A stretch of 64,000 bases of DNA from Lautropia mirabilis (GTDB lineage: Bacteria > Pseudomonadota > Gammaproteobacteria > Burkholderiales > Burkholderiaceae_E). Below are positions 1 through 11,851 of the stretch, piece by piece. A model generated the notes under the pieces. It was not told the origin of the DNA, did not search any database, and saw only the letters and a program-made list of their open reading frames with translations. Location: contig NZ_LR134378.1 in NCBI RefSeq assembly GCF_900637555.1, forward strand, positions 1,622,001 to 1,686,000, read 5' to 3'. The first letter of the stretch is position 1, and each line of letters opens with the position of its first letter. Both the position numbers and the translations under genes were made by a program.

Positions 1-96
1 GGTGCAGTGCGTGCCTGTCACGCCTGCCCGGGCTTTTTTGCGGGCACGCTTGCTGGGACAATGTTGTCTTTCCCGATCCAACGAGCCGAGGTGGAC

Positions 97-786
97 ATGA
101 AACGACGCATCGTCGTCCTCAGTGGTGCAGGCATCAGCGCCGACAGTGGCCTGAAGACCTTCCGTGACAGCGATGGCCTGTGGGAAGGGCATCGGGTGGA
201 TCAGGTGGCCACGCCGGAAGCCTTCGCCCGCAACCCGCAGCTGGTCATCGATTTCTACAACGCGCGCCGACGCCAGCTGCTCGAGGCGCAGCCCAACGCG
301 GCGCACCACGCGCTGGCCCGGCTGGCCGGCCACTACGACGTGCGCATCGTCACCCAGAACGTCGATGACCTGCACGAGCGTGCAGGTAGCCGCCAGGTGC
401 TGCACCTGCATGGTGAACTCAAGAAGCTGCGCAGCAGCGTCGACGACGACTACGTGGTGGACTGGACCCGCGACCAGACGCTGGCCGACCGGGATCCGAA
501 CGGCTACCCCATGCGTCCCCATATCGTCTGGTTCGGCGAAGCCGTGCCGCTCATCGATCTGGCGGCGGAATGGGTGTCTCAGGCCGATGCGGTGCTGGTG
601 GTGGGTACCTCGATGCAGGTCTATCCGGCCGCGGGTCTGCTGGAATGTGCGCAGCCGGGTACACGCTGCTACCTGGTCGATCCGCGCCCGCCCGCCGTGG
701 CCGGCGTCGAAGTCATCGCAGCCCGCGCGGCCGAGGGCGTGCCGCCGCTGGTCGATCGCCTGATTGCCGAAGCCGAAGCAGGTTGA
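97..786 (+). CDS. cobB: Sir2-family NAD-dependent protein deacylase (CobB type, zinc-less)
   Basis: Predicted NAD+-dependent protein deacylase of 229 aa. The start ATG at 97 has a purine-rich GAGG just upstream and gives the family N-terminus with the GAGIS NAD-binding motif at residues 10-14. TQNVDD (86-91) and the catalytic His105 in LHGE are present. Tyr54 and Arg57 in YNAR match the acyl-binding pair of class III sirtuins, so desuccinylase/demalonylase activity is likely by family knowledge. The four zinc-binding cysteines of E. coli CobB are absent: the expected first Cys is Ser113/114 and the intervening loop has none. The next gene, carA, starts 71 bases downstream behind its own promoter-like element. 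An upstream in-frame start at 7 exists but would add a non-conserved 30-aa leader. Confidence 0.9.
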   Translation: MKRRIVVLSGAGISADSGLKTFRDSDGLWEGHRVDQVATPEAFARNPQLVIDFYNARRRQLLEAQPNAAHHALARLAGHYDVRIVTQNVDDLHERAGSRQVLHLHGELKKLRSSVDDDYVVDWTRDQTLADRDPNGYPMRPHIVWFGEAVPLIDLAAEWVSQADAVLVVGTSMQVYPAAGLLECAQPGTRCYLVDPRPPAVAGVEVIAARAAEGVPPLVDRLIAEAEAG

Positions 787-822
787 TGCCGGGGTTGCGC
801 TGCAGCAAGCCTTTTTTCGCTG

Positions 823-831
823 TGGCATAAT
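823..831 (+). promoter_or_regulatory. Candidate extended -10 promoter for carAB
   Basis: TGG followed by CATAAT fits an extended -10 element (TGn plus a hexamer with one mismatch to TATAAT), placed 27 bases before the carA start. No convincing -35 hexamer lies at 16-18 bp, which is tolerable for extended -10 promoters. I see no arginine operator or PurR-like site. Confidence 0.35.
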
Positions 832-857
832 CGAGCAGTTTATCTACCGGGTGGGAT

Positions 858-2048
858 ATGCCGAATCCATTTGCTCCGAAGCTGCCCCGTGCGGCTCTCG
901 TTCTTGCGGACGGGACCGTGTTTTCTGGATATTCCTTCGGTGCGGCGGGGCTTTCCGCCGGAGAGGTGGTCTTCAACACCTCCATGACCGGCTACCAGGA
1001 AATTCTGTCGGACCCAAGCTACGCACGACAGATCGTCACGCTCACCGCCTCCCAGATCGGCAACACCGGCGCCAACACCGAAGACATGGAATCGGTGGCG
1101 CTGCACGTCGCTGGTCTCGTCATCCGGGCGCTGCCACAGCAGGTCTCCAGCTGGCGAGCCCAGCAATCGCTGCCTGACCTTCTCAAGGAACACGGCAAGA
1201 TCGGCCTGGTCGGCATCGACACCCGCCGGCTCACCCGGCTGCTGCGCGAGCGCGGCGCCCAGAGCGGCTGTCTGGTGGCCGCTGCCGATATCGATGCGCC
1301 GCTCGACATCGATGCCGCCCTGGCTGCAGCACGTGCCTTCCCCGGCCTGGCCGGCATGGATCTGGCCAAGGAAGTCAGCGTGCAGAAGCCCTATGTCTGG
1401 GAAGAGGGCAGCTGGTCGCTCACCGACGGTCATCGCGCCCAGCCGCACGAAAAGGCACCGGGTCCGGACGGCCGACGCCTGCGCGTCGTCGCCTACGACT
1501 TCGGCACCAAGCGCAACATCCTGCGCCTGCTGGCCGACCAGGGCTGCGACGTGACCGTCGTGCCGGCCACCACGCCGGCGGCCGACGTGCTGGCCATGAA
1601 ACCCGACGGCGTCTTCTTCTCCAACGGTCCTGGTGATCCGGAACCCTGCACCTACGCCATTGACGCGCTGCGCACCTTCCTCGATCGCAAGGTGCCGTTC
1701 TTCGGCATCTGCCTGGGGCACCAGCTGCTGGGCCTCGCTGTCGGTGGACGCACCGTCAAGATGAAGTTCGGCCACCACGGCGCCAACCACCCGGTCAAGG
1801 ACCTCGACACTGGCCGCGTCAGCATCACCAGTCAGAACCATGGCTTTGCGGTGGATGCCGACTCGCTGCCCGCCCGGGTGCGCGTCACCCACGTGTCGCT
1901 GTTCGACGGCTCGCTGCAGGGCATCGAGCTCACCGACGCGCCGGCCTTCAGCTTCCAGGGCCACCCCGAGGCCAGCCCCGGCCCCCACGACGTCATTCCT
2001 CTCTTCGAACGGTTCGCCCGGCTGATGGCCGAGCACCGCAGCCTGTGA
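858..2048 (+). CDS. carA: Carbamoyl-phosphate synthase small subunit (glutaminase)
   Basis: Hydrolyses glutamine and channels ammonia to CarB for carbamoyl phosphate, the shared precursor of arginine and pyrimidines. The 396-aa product has the N-terminal CPSase small-chain domain (about residues 1-150) followed by a class I glutamine amidotransferase domain (about 200-390). The nucleophile Cys285 lies in GICLGHQ, and the His/Glu pair lies in the [10 protein letters not shown] segment near the end. Length is close to the E. coli protein (382 aa). The ATG at 858 has only a weak GGGA upstream. carB begins 7 bases after the stop, so the two form an operon. Confidence 0.97.
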   Translation: MPNPFAPKLPRAALVLADGTVFSGYSFGAAGLSAGEVVFNTSMTGYQEILSDPSYARQIVTLTASQIGNTGANTEDMESVALHVAGLVIRALPQQVSSWRAQQSLPDLLKEHGKIGLVGIDTRRLTRLLRERGAQSGCLVAAADIDAPLDIDAALAAARAFPGLAGMDLAKEVSVQKPYVWEEGSWSLTDGHRAQPHEKAPGPDGRRLRVVAYDFGTKRNILRLLADQGCDVTVVPATTPAADVLAMKPDGVFFSNGPGDPEPCTYAIDALRTFLDRKVPFFGICLGHQLLGLAVGGRTVKMKFGHHGANHPVKDLDTGRVSITSQNHGFAVDADSLPARVRVTHVSLFDGSLQGIELTDAPAFSFQGHPEASPGPHDVIPLFERFARLMAEHRSL

Positions 2049-2055
2049 TCCTGCC

Positions 2056-5322
<3,267 letters not shown>

Positions 5323-5421
5323 TGGCACGCCGGCCAGGCCGGGTCTGATACGGGCTCGCGGCCGGCAAGTGCGTCATTACTGAAGACGCAGCGGAGATGT
5401 GTCTGACAGTTGATGAACAGG

Positions 5422-5453
5422 AAAAGGGGCTGGTCCATGACCAGCCCCTTTTT
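5422..5453 (+). terminator. Rho-independent terminator after carB
   Basis: Perfect 10-bp stem GGGGCTGGTC/GACCAGCCCC with a 3-base CAT loop, flanked by AAAA on the left and TTTTT on the right, so it can also work on the minus strand. It ends carAB transcription and could also stop transcripts of the convergent gene ending at 5524. Confidence 0.9.
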
Positions 5454-5523
5454 GCTGCTGGGCCAGGCAGCCGGAGCGGCCGTGCCCGTCAGTGGGTTCT
5501 ATTCATTATCAATGCATTGCATT

Positions 5524-6135
5524 TCAGTTGCATGCGTTGTCGAAGTTTGGAAGGAATCCTATGTGCCACATTGTCAGACCGCAAGTCACGGCAGCGGCCG
5601 CGCCTGTGCCGCCTGTAGCAATGGCTAGTGCACCTCCAGCGCCACCGCACAATGCGCCAGTAGCGGCGTGGTACGAATAGGCAGCAACATAGGCTTGCCA
5701 GCAGGCACAACAGCTTTTTGTGGCAATGTTCTTGTCAGATGGCGTTCCATCCTTCAGCTGGATGATGGGGCGGTCTGCTGTGCCAGATACCTCAAAGTGC
5801 TTTCCTTCCGTATTGGCGACAAATGTCTTGACCTGTTCGACGGAGCTTTGCATTGCAAAGAACTCCAGATAGAACTTGACAGTTTCTTCATCGGGAGCTC
5901 CCTTGAAGAGGGCCATGAGTGCCTTGCTCTGCCGAAGTTGATCGACCTTCCACGCAAACTCCTCGGGATTGGCGTTTCTGGCCTCTTCGATGGCGACGGC
6001 AGGGTCTCCCCCGTCCACAAGGTTTTCTGGATATGTGGGGGCAGAGTCTTCTCCGACGATTATTGGCTGCGCGTACGCTGTACTGAAGGAAAACAGCATG
6101 AGGAAGGAAATCAGCAGGGAGAACAGTCGATTCAT
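5524..6135 (-). CDS. Secreted protein with halocin C8-like Cys-rich C-terminus (putative bacteriocin precursor)
   Basis: Unassigned 203-aa protein. The ATG at 6135 is chosen because AGAGGAGG lies 6 bases upstream and the product then begins with a clear Sec signal peptide (MNRLF, a hydrophobic stretch, AYA before Gln23). Residues about 24-135 form an acidic, helical, cysteine-free segment. Residues 141-203 are very different: Cys142, Cys143, Cys145, Cys163, Cys185 and Cys202 sit in a Gly/Ala-rich hydrophobic stretch (LCGGAGGALAIATGG). Signal peptide, soluble pro-region and Cys-rich hydrophobic tail is the layout of halocin C8-type precursors, in which the tail is the toxin and the pro-region may give immunity. 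This is inference from pattern only. The gene and its upstream region are AT-richer than their neighbours, suggesting acquisition. Confidence 0.6.
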   Translation of the reverse strand: MNRLFSLLISFLMLFSFSTAYAQPIIVGEDSAPTYPENLVDGGDPAVAIEEARNANPEEFAWKVDQLRQSKALMALFKGAPDEETVKFYLEFFAMQSSVEQVKTFVANTEGKHFEVSGTADRPIIQLKDGTPSDKNIATKSCCACWQAYVAAYSYHAATGALCGGAGGALAIATGGTGAAAAVTCGLTMWHIGFLPNFDNACN

Positions 6136-6215
6136 GGCTACCTCCTCTTTGGTTGGTGTGGCTCGACTGTTTTTCATGCTATTAATGCCTTTAATCACAA
6201 GGAAGCTACGTTAAG

Positions 6216-6470
6216 TTGTGGGGTGGTGATGCTTTCAGGTCGATCTTCGCAGAATGGTGTTTTGAATATCCTGAACGGGAATTTCATGACTGGCTGCTGA
6301 TATTCGTCATGATGATGAACTTTCTTGTTTTCATCGCGCTCATGCGTGTTCCAGGTCATGGGAAGAAGTTCTTTCGGATGGTTGTTGTGTATATTGAGTC
6401 CATCTCGAAGGGGATGGGCGTGTGCAGGTTGGATAAATGTCCCAAAAAGGAAATTCCAATGAGAGGCTGA
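6216..6470 (+). CDS. Possible small membrane protein (doubtful ORF)
   Basis: Open frame of 84 aa from TTG 6216, or of 53 aa from ATG 6309. Residues about 27-45 are hydrophobic (LLIFVMMMNFLVFIALM), followed by a basic, Cys-containing tail. No good ribosome binding site precedes either start, and I recognise no family. It lies in the AT-richer stretch divergent from the halocin-like gene, where a partner or immunity gene might sit. It may equally be a chance frame. Confidence 0.2.
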   Translation: MWGGDAFRSIFAEWCFEYPEREFHDWLLIFVMMMNFLVFIALMRVPGHGKKFFRMVVVYIESISKGMGVCRLDKCPKKEIPMRG

Positions 6471-6842
6471 TTTCTGAACTTGAGGGAAGTCGGCTTGCCA
6501 TGGCGTAGGTCAGGGCCGTCCTGGCATGGGGCCTTGGAACAGGGGGGCGGTGATTCTCTGACCCAGCAATGGCCTTCTTCCACGACAGGCAGGGACGGTG
6601 TCTCCGGATCGCTTCAGACAGTAGGCCCCATGTACAGATACGGAGTCTGATTGGCGCGTTTCGTCGCCGACGAGGGGGCTTCTGTATCATGGAAGTCGTG
6701 CCCCAATGCGGCTAAATCGTGTAAACTGGCCGGCATCAACCCCTACCCGGGCCCCGAGGCACCGGCGAAGGTCTGGATTGCAGTATCCGCTCAGGCCTTC
6801 CCCGCTGCCCCGGGGTCTTGTCTTTTTGGAGACTCTTCCATC
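6471..6842. other. Non-coding stretch upstream of greA
   Basis: No gene with coding character is visible here. Composition returns from AT-rich to the high GC of the rest of the window around 6500. The greA ribosome binding site (GGAGA, about 12 bases before ATG 6843) lies at its end. I see no clear promoter hexamers. Confidence 0.4.
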
Positions 6843-7322
6843 ATGGCCACCTCCTTTCCGTTGACCAAGCATGGCGCCCAGCTTCTGAAGGACGAACTGC
6901 AGCGCCTCAAGTCGGTCGAGCGGCCGAACGTGATCAACGCCATTGCCGAGGCGCGTGCCCAGGGCGACCTGTCCGAGAACGCCGAATACGAGTCGGCCAA
7001 GGAGCGGCAGAGCTTCATCGAGGGGCGCATTGCCGAGCTGGAAGGCAAGCTGTCGGCTGCCCAGATCATCGATCCGGCGGCACTGGACGCCGACGGTCGC
7101 GTCGTGTTTGGCGCCACCGTGCAGCTTGAGGACATCGATTCGGGTGACAAGGTCACCTACCAGATCGTCGGCGAGGACGAAGCCGACCTGAAGCTGTCCA
7201 AGATCTCGGTGGCCAGCCCGCTGGCCCGCGCCCTCATCGGCAAGTACGCCGGGGATGTCGCCTCTTTCCAGGCACCGGGCGGCGAGCGCGAGTACGAGAT
7301 CCTGGACGTCCTCTATCGCTGA
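6843..7322 (+). CDS. greA: Transcription elongation factor GreA
   Basis: Binds the RNA polymerase secondary channel and stimulates cleavage of backtracked transcripts. The 159 aa match the usual length of about 158. The N-terminal coiled coil (residues about 1-78) carries the acidic tip in [14 protein letters not shown], whose Asp/Glu residues promote cleavage. The C-terminal FKBP-like domain follows (FGATVQL onwards). ATG 6843 has GGAGA upstream. An in-frame extension to 6651 has no conserved sequence and is rejected. Confidence 0.96.
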   Translation: MATSFPLTKHGAQLLKDELQRLKSVERPNVINAIAEARAQGDLSENAEYESAKERQSFIEGRIAELEGKLSAAQIIDPAALDADGRVVFGATVQLEDIDSGDKVTYQIVGEDEADLKLSKISVASPLARALIGKYAGDVASFQAPGGEREYEILDVLYR

Positions 7323-7353
7323 GCCACCGTAGCAGCCAGAGCTGCACAGGAAA

Positions 7354-7380
7354 GGGGCCAGAGGAAATTCCAATGGCCCC
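7354..7380 (+). terminator. Hairpin after greA
   Basis: GGGGCCA pairs with TGGCCCC across a 13-base loop, 32 bases after the greA stop. Only a short T-containing tail (GATTTG) follows, so termination is likely but not certain. Confidence 0.45.
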
Positions 7381-7397
7381 GATTTGAAAATATCAAG

Positions 7398-7419
7398 GCG
7401 TGGCCGGCGTCGGCCACGC
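7398..7419 (-). terminator. Terminator after yhbY
   Basis: Stem GCGTGGCCG/CGGCCACGC with a 4-base loop. Read on the minus strand it follows the yhbY stop by a few bases and is followed by CTTGATATTTTC, a usable U-rich tail. It separates the convergent greA and yhbY genes. Confidence 0.65.
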
Positions 7420-7424
7420 TATCA

Positions 7425-7721
7425 TCAGGCCGGATCGTCCTCGTCCGGTTTCGGCCGGTAAAGCACCAGCACGTTGCCGATCAGCTGCACCGCTGCGCTG
7501 GACGTGCTGTCGCTGATCTGCTCGCTGGCCGCCTGCCGGGCATCCCGGTCCATGCCGGCCAGCCGCACCTTGATCAGCTCATGGGCCGCCAGGGCGCGGT
7601 CGATTTCCTGCAGCACTGCGGGCGTGAGCCCGGCAGCGCCCAGCAGCACGACCGGATTCAGAGGATGGGCCTGGGCCGCCAGCGCCTTGCGCTCGGCCTT
7701 TTCCAGCAACAAAGAAGGCAT
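7425..7721 (-). CDS. yhbY: YhbY/CRM-domain RNA-binding protein
   Basis: Small 98-aa protein consisting of a single CRS1-YhbY (CRM) domain, which associates with pre-50S ribosomal subunits in E. coli. The loop GLTPAVLQEI and the segment LIKVRLAG are family landmarks, and the C-terminus has the usual basic-acidic tail. ATG 7721 gives the conserved N-terminus (LLLEKAERKALAAQAH). It is divergent from rlmE, the usual neighbour in proteobacteria, with about 110 bases between them. Confidence 0.93.
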   Translation of the reverse strand: MPSLLLEKAERKALAAQAHPLNPVVLLGAAGLTPAVLQEIDRALAAHELIKVRLAGMDRDARQAASEQISDSTSSAAVQLIGNVLVLYRPKPDEDDPA

Positions 7722-7831
7722 GTTTCTCGTGTCGAATGATCTTCTGTCGTAGGCACCGTGCCCACGCATGACCCTTCATTCTAGAGCGTGTCCCTCCCTT
7801 CGGGGTGCCATATCATTCACTTGACCCATCC

Positions 7832-8551
7832 ATGCAGAGCAGTCGCAGCAAGAAGGTGAACCGGGCCTGGCTTCACGACCACCTGAACGACCCTTACGTG
7901 AAGCTGGCGCAGCGCCACCACTATCGGGCGCGGGCCGCCTTCAAGCTCATCGGCATCGACGAGCAGGACCACCTCATCCGTCCCGGCATGACCGTGGTGG
8001 ACCTGGGTTCGGCCCCGGGCAGCTGGTCGCAGGTCGTCCGGCGGCGTCTGGCGGCGCCAAATCTGGCCGAGGATGTGCGCAAGGCCGACGACCTGCGTGG
8101 CGAGGCCCCGCAGGTGCCCATTCAGGGGCGGATCGTTGCGCTGGACCTGCTGCCCATGGAGCCCATCCCGGACGTGAACTACCTGCAGGGCGATTTTCGC
8201 GAGCAGGACGTGCTTGATCGGCTGGAGGCGCTGCTGGATGGCGGCAAGGTCGATCTTGTTTTGTCGGACATGGCCCCCAACTTGAGCGGAGTGGGGGTCG
8301 CCGACACCGCGCGCATGCAGGACCTGGCCGAGCTGTCGGTGGATTTCGCCAGCCGCTGGCTCAAGCCCGACGGCGCGCTGCTCATCAAGGTGTTCCATGG
8401 CAGCGGCTACAGCCAGCTGGTGCGGCTTTTCAAGGACCATTTCGCCGTCGTGCAACCACGCAAGCCCAAGGCCTCGCGTGACCGCTCGGCGGAAACCTAT
8501 CTGCTGGGTCGCCGGCTGAAGTCGGCGGGTAGCGGCGCGAATCGTGGTTAA
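7832..8551 (+). CDS. rlmE: 23S rRNA 2'-O-ribose (U2552) methyltransferase RlmE
   Basis: SAM-dependent methyltransferase acting on U2552 of the 50S subunit. The 239-aa product has the SAM motif [13 protein letters not shown] at about residues 57-69, and the K-D-K-E catalytic set can be traced (Lys in RAAFKL, Asp in LSDMAPN, Lys in LLIKVF, Glu in RSAETYL). Compared with E. coli RlmE (209 aa) it carries about 25 extra residues after the SAM motif (around [16 protein letters not shown]), as is common in betaproteobacteria. ATG 7832 is preferred. A GTG nine codons upstream (7805) is possible, and neither has a good ribosome binding site. Confidence 0.94.
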   Translation: MQSSRSKKVNRAWLHDHLNDPYVKLAQRHHYRARAAFKLIGIDEQDHLIRPGMTVVDLGSAPGSWSQVVRRRLAAPNLAEDVRKADDLRGEAPQVPIQGRIVALDLLPMEPIPDVNYLQGDFREQDVLDRLEALLDGGKVDLVLSDMAPNLSGVGVADTARMQDLAELSVDFASRWLKPDGALLIKVFHGSGYSQLVRLFKDHFAVVQPRKPKASRDRSAETYLLGRRLKSAGSGANRG

Positions 8552-8563
8552 AACCATGTTTGT

Positions 8564-8580
8564 GCCGCCATCCTGGCGGC
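8564..8580 (+). terminator. Hairpin between rlmE and ftsH
   Basis: GCCGCCA/TGGCGGC stem with a 3-base loop 12 bases after the rlmE stop. There is no T tract. A second stem (GGACGGC/GCCGTCC, about 8616-8634) follows. These may attenuate read-through into ftsH rather than end transcription fully. Confidence 0.35.
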
Positions 8581-8721
8581 TTCTGCGGCTATCGTGGCCG
8601 AAACGGGCTGTTGACGGACGGCTTCGTGCCGTCCGGTACAAAAGCACGGAAAATCCGACGCAACAGCGTAGAATCAACCGGCTGCAGGCGCTTGGTCTGC
8701 ATGCCCAATGAGGAAGAGCAG

Positions 8722-10626
8722 GTGAATAACGCGTTTTCCAAAGCAGCCGTCTGGGTGATCATCGCCCTGGTCCTGTTTACCGTGTTCCGACAGTTCGAGA
8801 CACGGCAGGGGCGTGTCGGGGACATTCCGTATTCCCAATTCATGAAAGAGGCCGAGAACGGCCAGGTCGACAGCGTGCAGATCGATGGTCGCGCCGTGCG
8901 TGTGCGCACCCGCGATGGGCGCACTCTGTCCACGTATGTCCCGTCCACCGGCGACATCTGGATGGTCAGCGACCTGATGAAGTATGGCGTTCAGGTCAAT
9001 GCCAAGCCCGAGGAAGAGCAATCGGTGCTGATGCAGATCTTCATCTCGTGGTTCCCCATGCTGCTGCTCATCGGCGTCTGGATCTTCTTCATGCGCCAGA
9101 TGCAGGGCGGTGGCCGGGGAGGGGCCTTCTCGTTCGGCAAGAGCCGCGCGCGCATGCTGGATGAGAACAACAACCCCGTCACCTTTGCCGATGTGGCCGG
9201 TGCCGACGAGGCCAAGGAAGAAGTCCAGGAAATGGTCGACTTCCTGCGCGATCCCTCCCGCTTCCAGAAGCTGGGTGGCCGCATTCCGCGTGGCGTCCTG
9301 ATGGTCGGTCCTCCGGGGACCGGCAAGACGCTGCTGGCGCGTGCCATCGCCGGTGAAGCCAAGGTGCCGTTCTTCTCCATCTCGGGTTCCGATTTCGTCG
9401 AGATGTTCGTCGGTGTGGGTGCAGCCCGCGTCCGCGACATGTTCGAGAACGCCAAGAAGCACGCCCCCTGCATCATCTTCATCGACGAGATCGATGCGGT
9501 GGGTCGTCAGCGGGGCGCCGGTCTGGGCGGCGGCAACGACGAGCGCGAGCAGACGCTGAACCAGCTGCTGGTCGAGATGGACGGCTTCGAGACCGGCCAG
9601 GGCATCATTCTCATCGCGGCCACCAACCGTCCTGACGTGCTGGATCCCGCGCTGCTGCGTCCGGGCCGTTTCGACCGCCAGGTGGTGGTGTCGCTGCCCG
9701 ACATCCGTGGTCGCGAGCAGATCCTCAACGTCCACATGCGCAAGGTGCCCGTGGGTCCCGATGTGCAGGCTGACGTGCTGGCCCGTGGCACTCCCGGCAT
9801 GTCCGGCGCCGATCTGGCTAACCTGGTCAACGAGGCTGCGCTCTTTGCCGCCCGTCGCAATGGCCGTCTGGTCGAGATGATCGACTTCGAGCGTGCCAAG
9901 GACAAGATCCTGATGGGTACCGAGCGCCGCTCCATGGTCATGACCGAGGACGAGCGCCGCAGCACGGCCTACCACGAGTCCGGCCACGCCATCCTGGGCC
10001 GCCTGCTGCCCAAGGCCGATCCGGTCCACAAGGTCACCATCATCCCGCGTGGCCGGGCGCTGGGCGTCACCATGTCGCTGCCCGAGCGTGACCGCTACAG
10101 CTATGACCGGGTCTACATGCTCAGCCAGATTTCCATGCTCTTTGGTGGCCGCATTGCCGAAGAGGTGTTCATGAACGAGATGACCACCGGCGCATCCAAT
10201 GACTTCGAGCGGGCCACCCACTTGGCGCGCGACATGGTCACGCGCTACGGCATGAGCGATCGGCTGGGCCCCATGGTCTACGCCGAGAACGAGAGCGAGG
10301 TCTTCCTGGGACGCTCCGTCACCAAGACGACCAACGTTTCCGAAGAGACCATGCGTAAGGTCGACGAGGAGATCCGCCGCATCATCGACGAGCAGTACTC
10401 GCTGGCCCGCCGCCTGATCGAGGAAAACGCCGACAAGATGCACGCCATGGCCAAGGCCCTGCTGGAGTGGGAAACCATCGGCATCGAGCAGATCGACGAC
10501 ATCATGGCCGGTCGGCCGCCGCAGCCGCCGAAGGACTGGACGCCCAAGTCCGACAACGGTCCGCGCACTCCGCCGGCCCAGCCGCCTGCGGTCGAGTCGG
10601 AGCCCAACCCGGCTGCTTCGGCCTGA
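8722..10626 (+). CDS. ftsH: ATP-dependent zinc metalloprotease FtsH
   Basis: Membrane-anchored AAA+ protease that degrades misassembled membrane proteins and regulators. I choose GTG 8722, preceded by GAGGAAGAGCAG, because it gives the usual betaproteobacterial N-terminus ([10 protein letters not shown] and a transmembrane helix). ATG 8701 in the same frame is an alternative. The 634-aa product has a second membrane helix around residues 105-125, Walker A GPPGTGKT at 196-203, Walker B in IIFIDEIDA, the second region of homology up to about residue 325, and the zinc site HESGH beginning at His418. The C-terminus is Pro/Ala-rich. A hairpin with a T tract ends the gene. Confidence 0.96.
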   Translation: MNNAFSKAAVWVIIALVLFTVFRQFETRQGRVGDIPYSQFMKEAENGQVDSVQIDGRAVRVRTRDGRTLSTYVPSTGDIWMVSDLMKYGVQVNAKPEEEQSVLMQIFISWFPMLLLIGVWIFFMRQMQGGGRGGAFSFGKSRARMLDENNNPVTFADVAGADEAKEEVQEMVDFLRDPSRFQKLGGRIPRGVLMVGPPGTGKTLLARAIAGEAKVPFFSISGSDFVEMFVGVGAARVRDMFENAKKHAPCIIFIDEIDAVGRQRGAGLGGGNDEREQTLNQLLVEMDGFETGQGIILIAATNRPDVLDPALLRPGRFDRQVVVSLPDIRGREQILNVHMRKVPVGPDVQADVLARGTPGMSGADLANLVNEAALFAARRNGRLVEMIDFERAKDKILMGTERRSMVMTEDERRSTAYHESGHAILGRLLPKADPVHKVTIIPRGRALGVTMSLPERDRYSYDRVYMLSQISMLFGGRIAEEVFMNEMTTGASNDFERATHLARDMVTRYGMSDRLGPMVYAENESEVFLGRSVTKTTNVSEETMRKVDEEIRRIIDEQYSLARRLIEENADKMHAMAKALLEWETIGIEQIDDIMAGRPPQPPKDWTPKSDNGPRTPPAQPPAVESEPNPAASA

Positions 10627-10701
10627 TCTTCCGCCGGGGTGGCACCGCCACCCTGGACGGGATCCCGCACTGGCCGGATAGCAACGCTGTCTGGCTCGCC
10701 A

Positions 10702-10729
10702 CCGGCCCGCAAGGGCCGGTTCGCTTTTT
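10702..10729 (+). terminator. Rho-independent terminator after ftsH
   Basis: CCGGCCC/GGGCCGG stem with a GCAA tetraloop, followed by TTCGCTTTTT. It lies 76 bases after the ftsH stop. Confidence 0.75.
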
Positions 10730-10912
10730 CAGAGCAGGCAAATCCTTGTCGGGCGGGCGTTGTTCACCGTCGCTTTTCTGCGAAACCGTTAAGATATCGA
10801 CCGCAGCCAGCGCACAGGCCCGGTCCAGCCGCTCCCTTCGGTCCAGGAAGGGCGCTGAAGCAGTCCGTGCCGGCCGTCGTTAACCGGCTTTTTCTTGTCC
10901 ATCCTTCGTCTG

Positions 10913-11842
10913 ATGTCCTCGCCGACCCCGTCCGATTCCGTCGCCAACACCGCACGACCCGCCCTCTGGCAGTGCGGTCGCTTTCGGCTGTCGCTGGAAC
11001 GGCCGCTGGTCATGGGCATCCTCAACGTCACTGACGACTCGTTCTCCGACGGCGGGCGTCATCGTGACCCGACCGTGGCTGTCGCCGCGGCACGCCGGAT
11101 GATCGACGAAGGTGCCGACATCATCGACATTGGCGCCGAATCCACCCGGCCCGGTGCGCAGGCCGTGCCGCCGGACGAGGAATGGGCCAGGCTCGCCCCG
11201 GTGGTCGAGGCGCTGGCCGGATTGGACGTGCCCCTGTCCATCGATACCCGTCATCCGGGCACGATGGCCCGCGTCATTGCCGCCGGGGCCAGCATCATCA
11301 ACGACATCAGCGGCTTTCGCACCCTGGAGGCGAGGGCAGCCGTGGCGGGCTGCGACGTGGGCCTCGTCACCATGCACATGCTGGGTGATTCACCTGCCAC
11401 CATGCAGGCCAACCCCGTCTATGCCGACGTGGTGGCCGAGGTCGGGCGCTTCCTGATGGACAGCCGCCAGGCGCTGCTGGATGCCGGTGTGGCGCCCGAG
11501 CGCATCTGCCTGGACCCGGGGTTCGGCTTCGGCAAGACGCTGGCGCACAACCTGGCGCTGTACCGCGGCATTCCCGCCTGGGCATCGGTTGCCCCGGTGC
11601 TGGTGGGCGTGTCGCGCAAGTCCATGCTGGGGACCATCACGGGCCAGCCGGTCGAGCGTCGCCTGGCGGCCAGCCTGGCGGGCGCACTGGCCGGAGTGCA
11701 GATGGGTGCCACCATCGTGCGGGTGCATGATGTACCGGAAACCGTCCAGGCGCTGGCCGTCTGGACCGCCATAGGACTTCCGGCAGCGGCCGGAAGCGTT
11801 CACATCGGGGATGGCCATTCGGGCCGTCCTGCCAAGGAGTAA
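10913..11842 (+). CDS. folP: Dihydropteroate synthase
   Basis: Joins p-aminobenzoate to dihydropterin pyrophosphate in folate synthesis, and is the sulfonamide target. The 309-aa TIM-barrel protein shows MGILNVTDDSFSDGG (about residues 28-42), IDIGAESTRPGA, the NDISG segment, DPGFGFGKT and the terminal GVSRKSML and VRVHDV motifs. ATG 10913 is used. A TTG six codons upstream is less likely. glmM starts 9 bases after the stop, with its ribosome binding site AAGGAG inside the end of folP, so the two are co-transcribed as in many proteobacteria. Confidence 0.95.
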   Translation: MSSPTPSDSVANTARPALWQCGRFRLSLERPLVMGILNVTDDSFSDGGRHRDPTVAVAAARRMIDEGADIIDIGAESTRPGAQAVPPDEEWARLAPVVEALAGLDVPLSIDTRHPGTMARVIAAGASIINDISGFRTLEARAAVAGCDVGLVTMHMLGDSPATMQANPVYADVVAEVGRFLMDSRQALLDAGVAPERICLDPGFGFGKTLAHNLALYRGIPAWASVAPVLVGVSRKSMLGTITGQPVERRLAASLAGALAGVQMGATIVRVHDVPETVQALAVWTAIGLPAAAGSVHIGDGHSGRPAKE

Positions 11843-11851
11843 AAACAGATC

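Noticed and set aside
17-55. Terminator-like GCCCGGGC-T6 at the window start
   Set aside because: The stem is only a short self-complementary run and the upstream gene is outside the window, so nothing can be tied to it.
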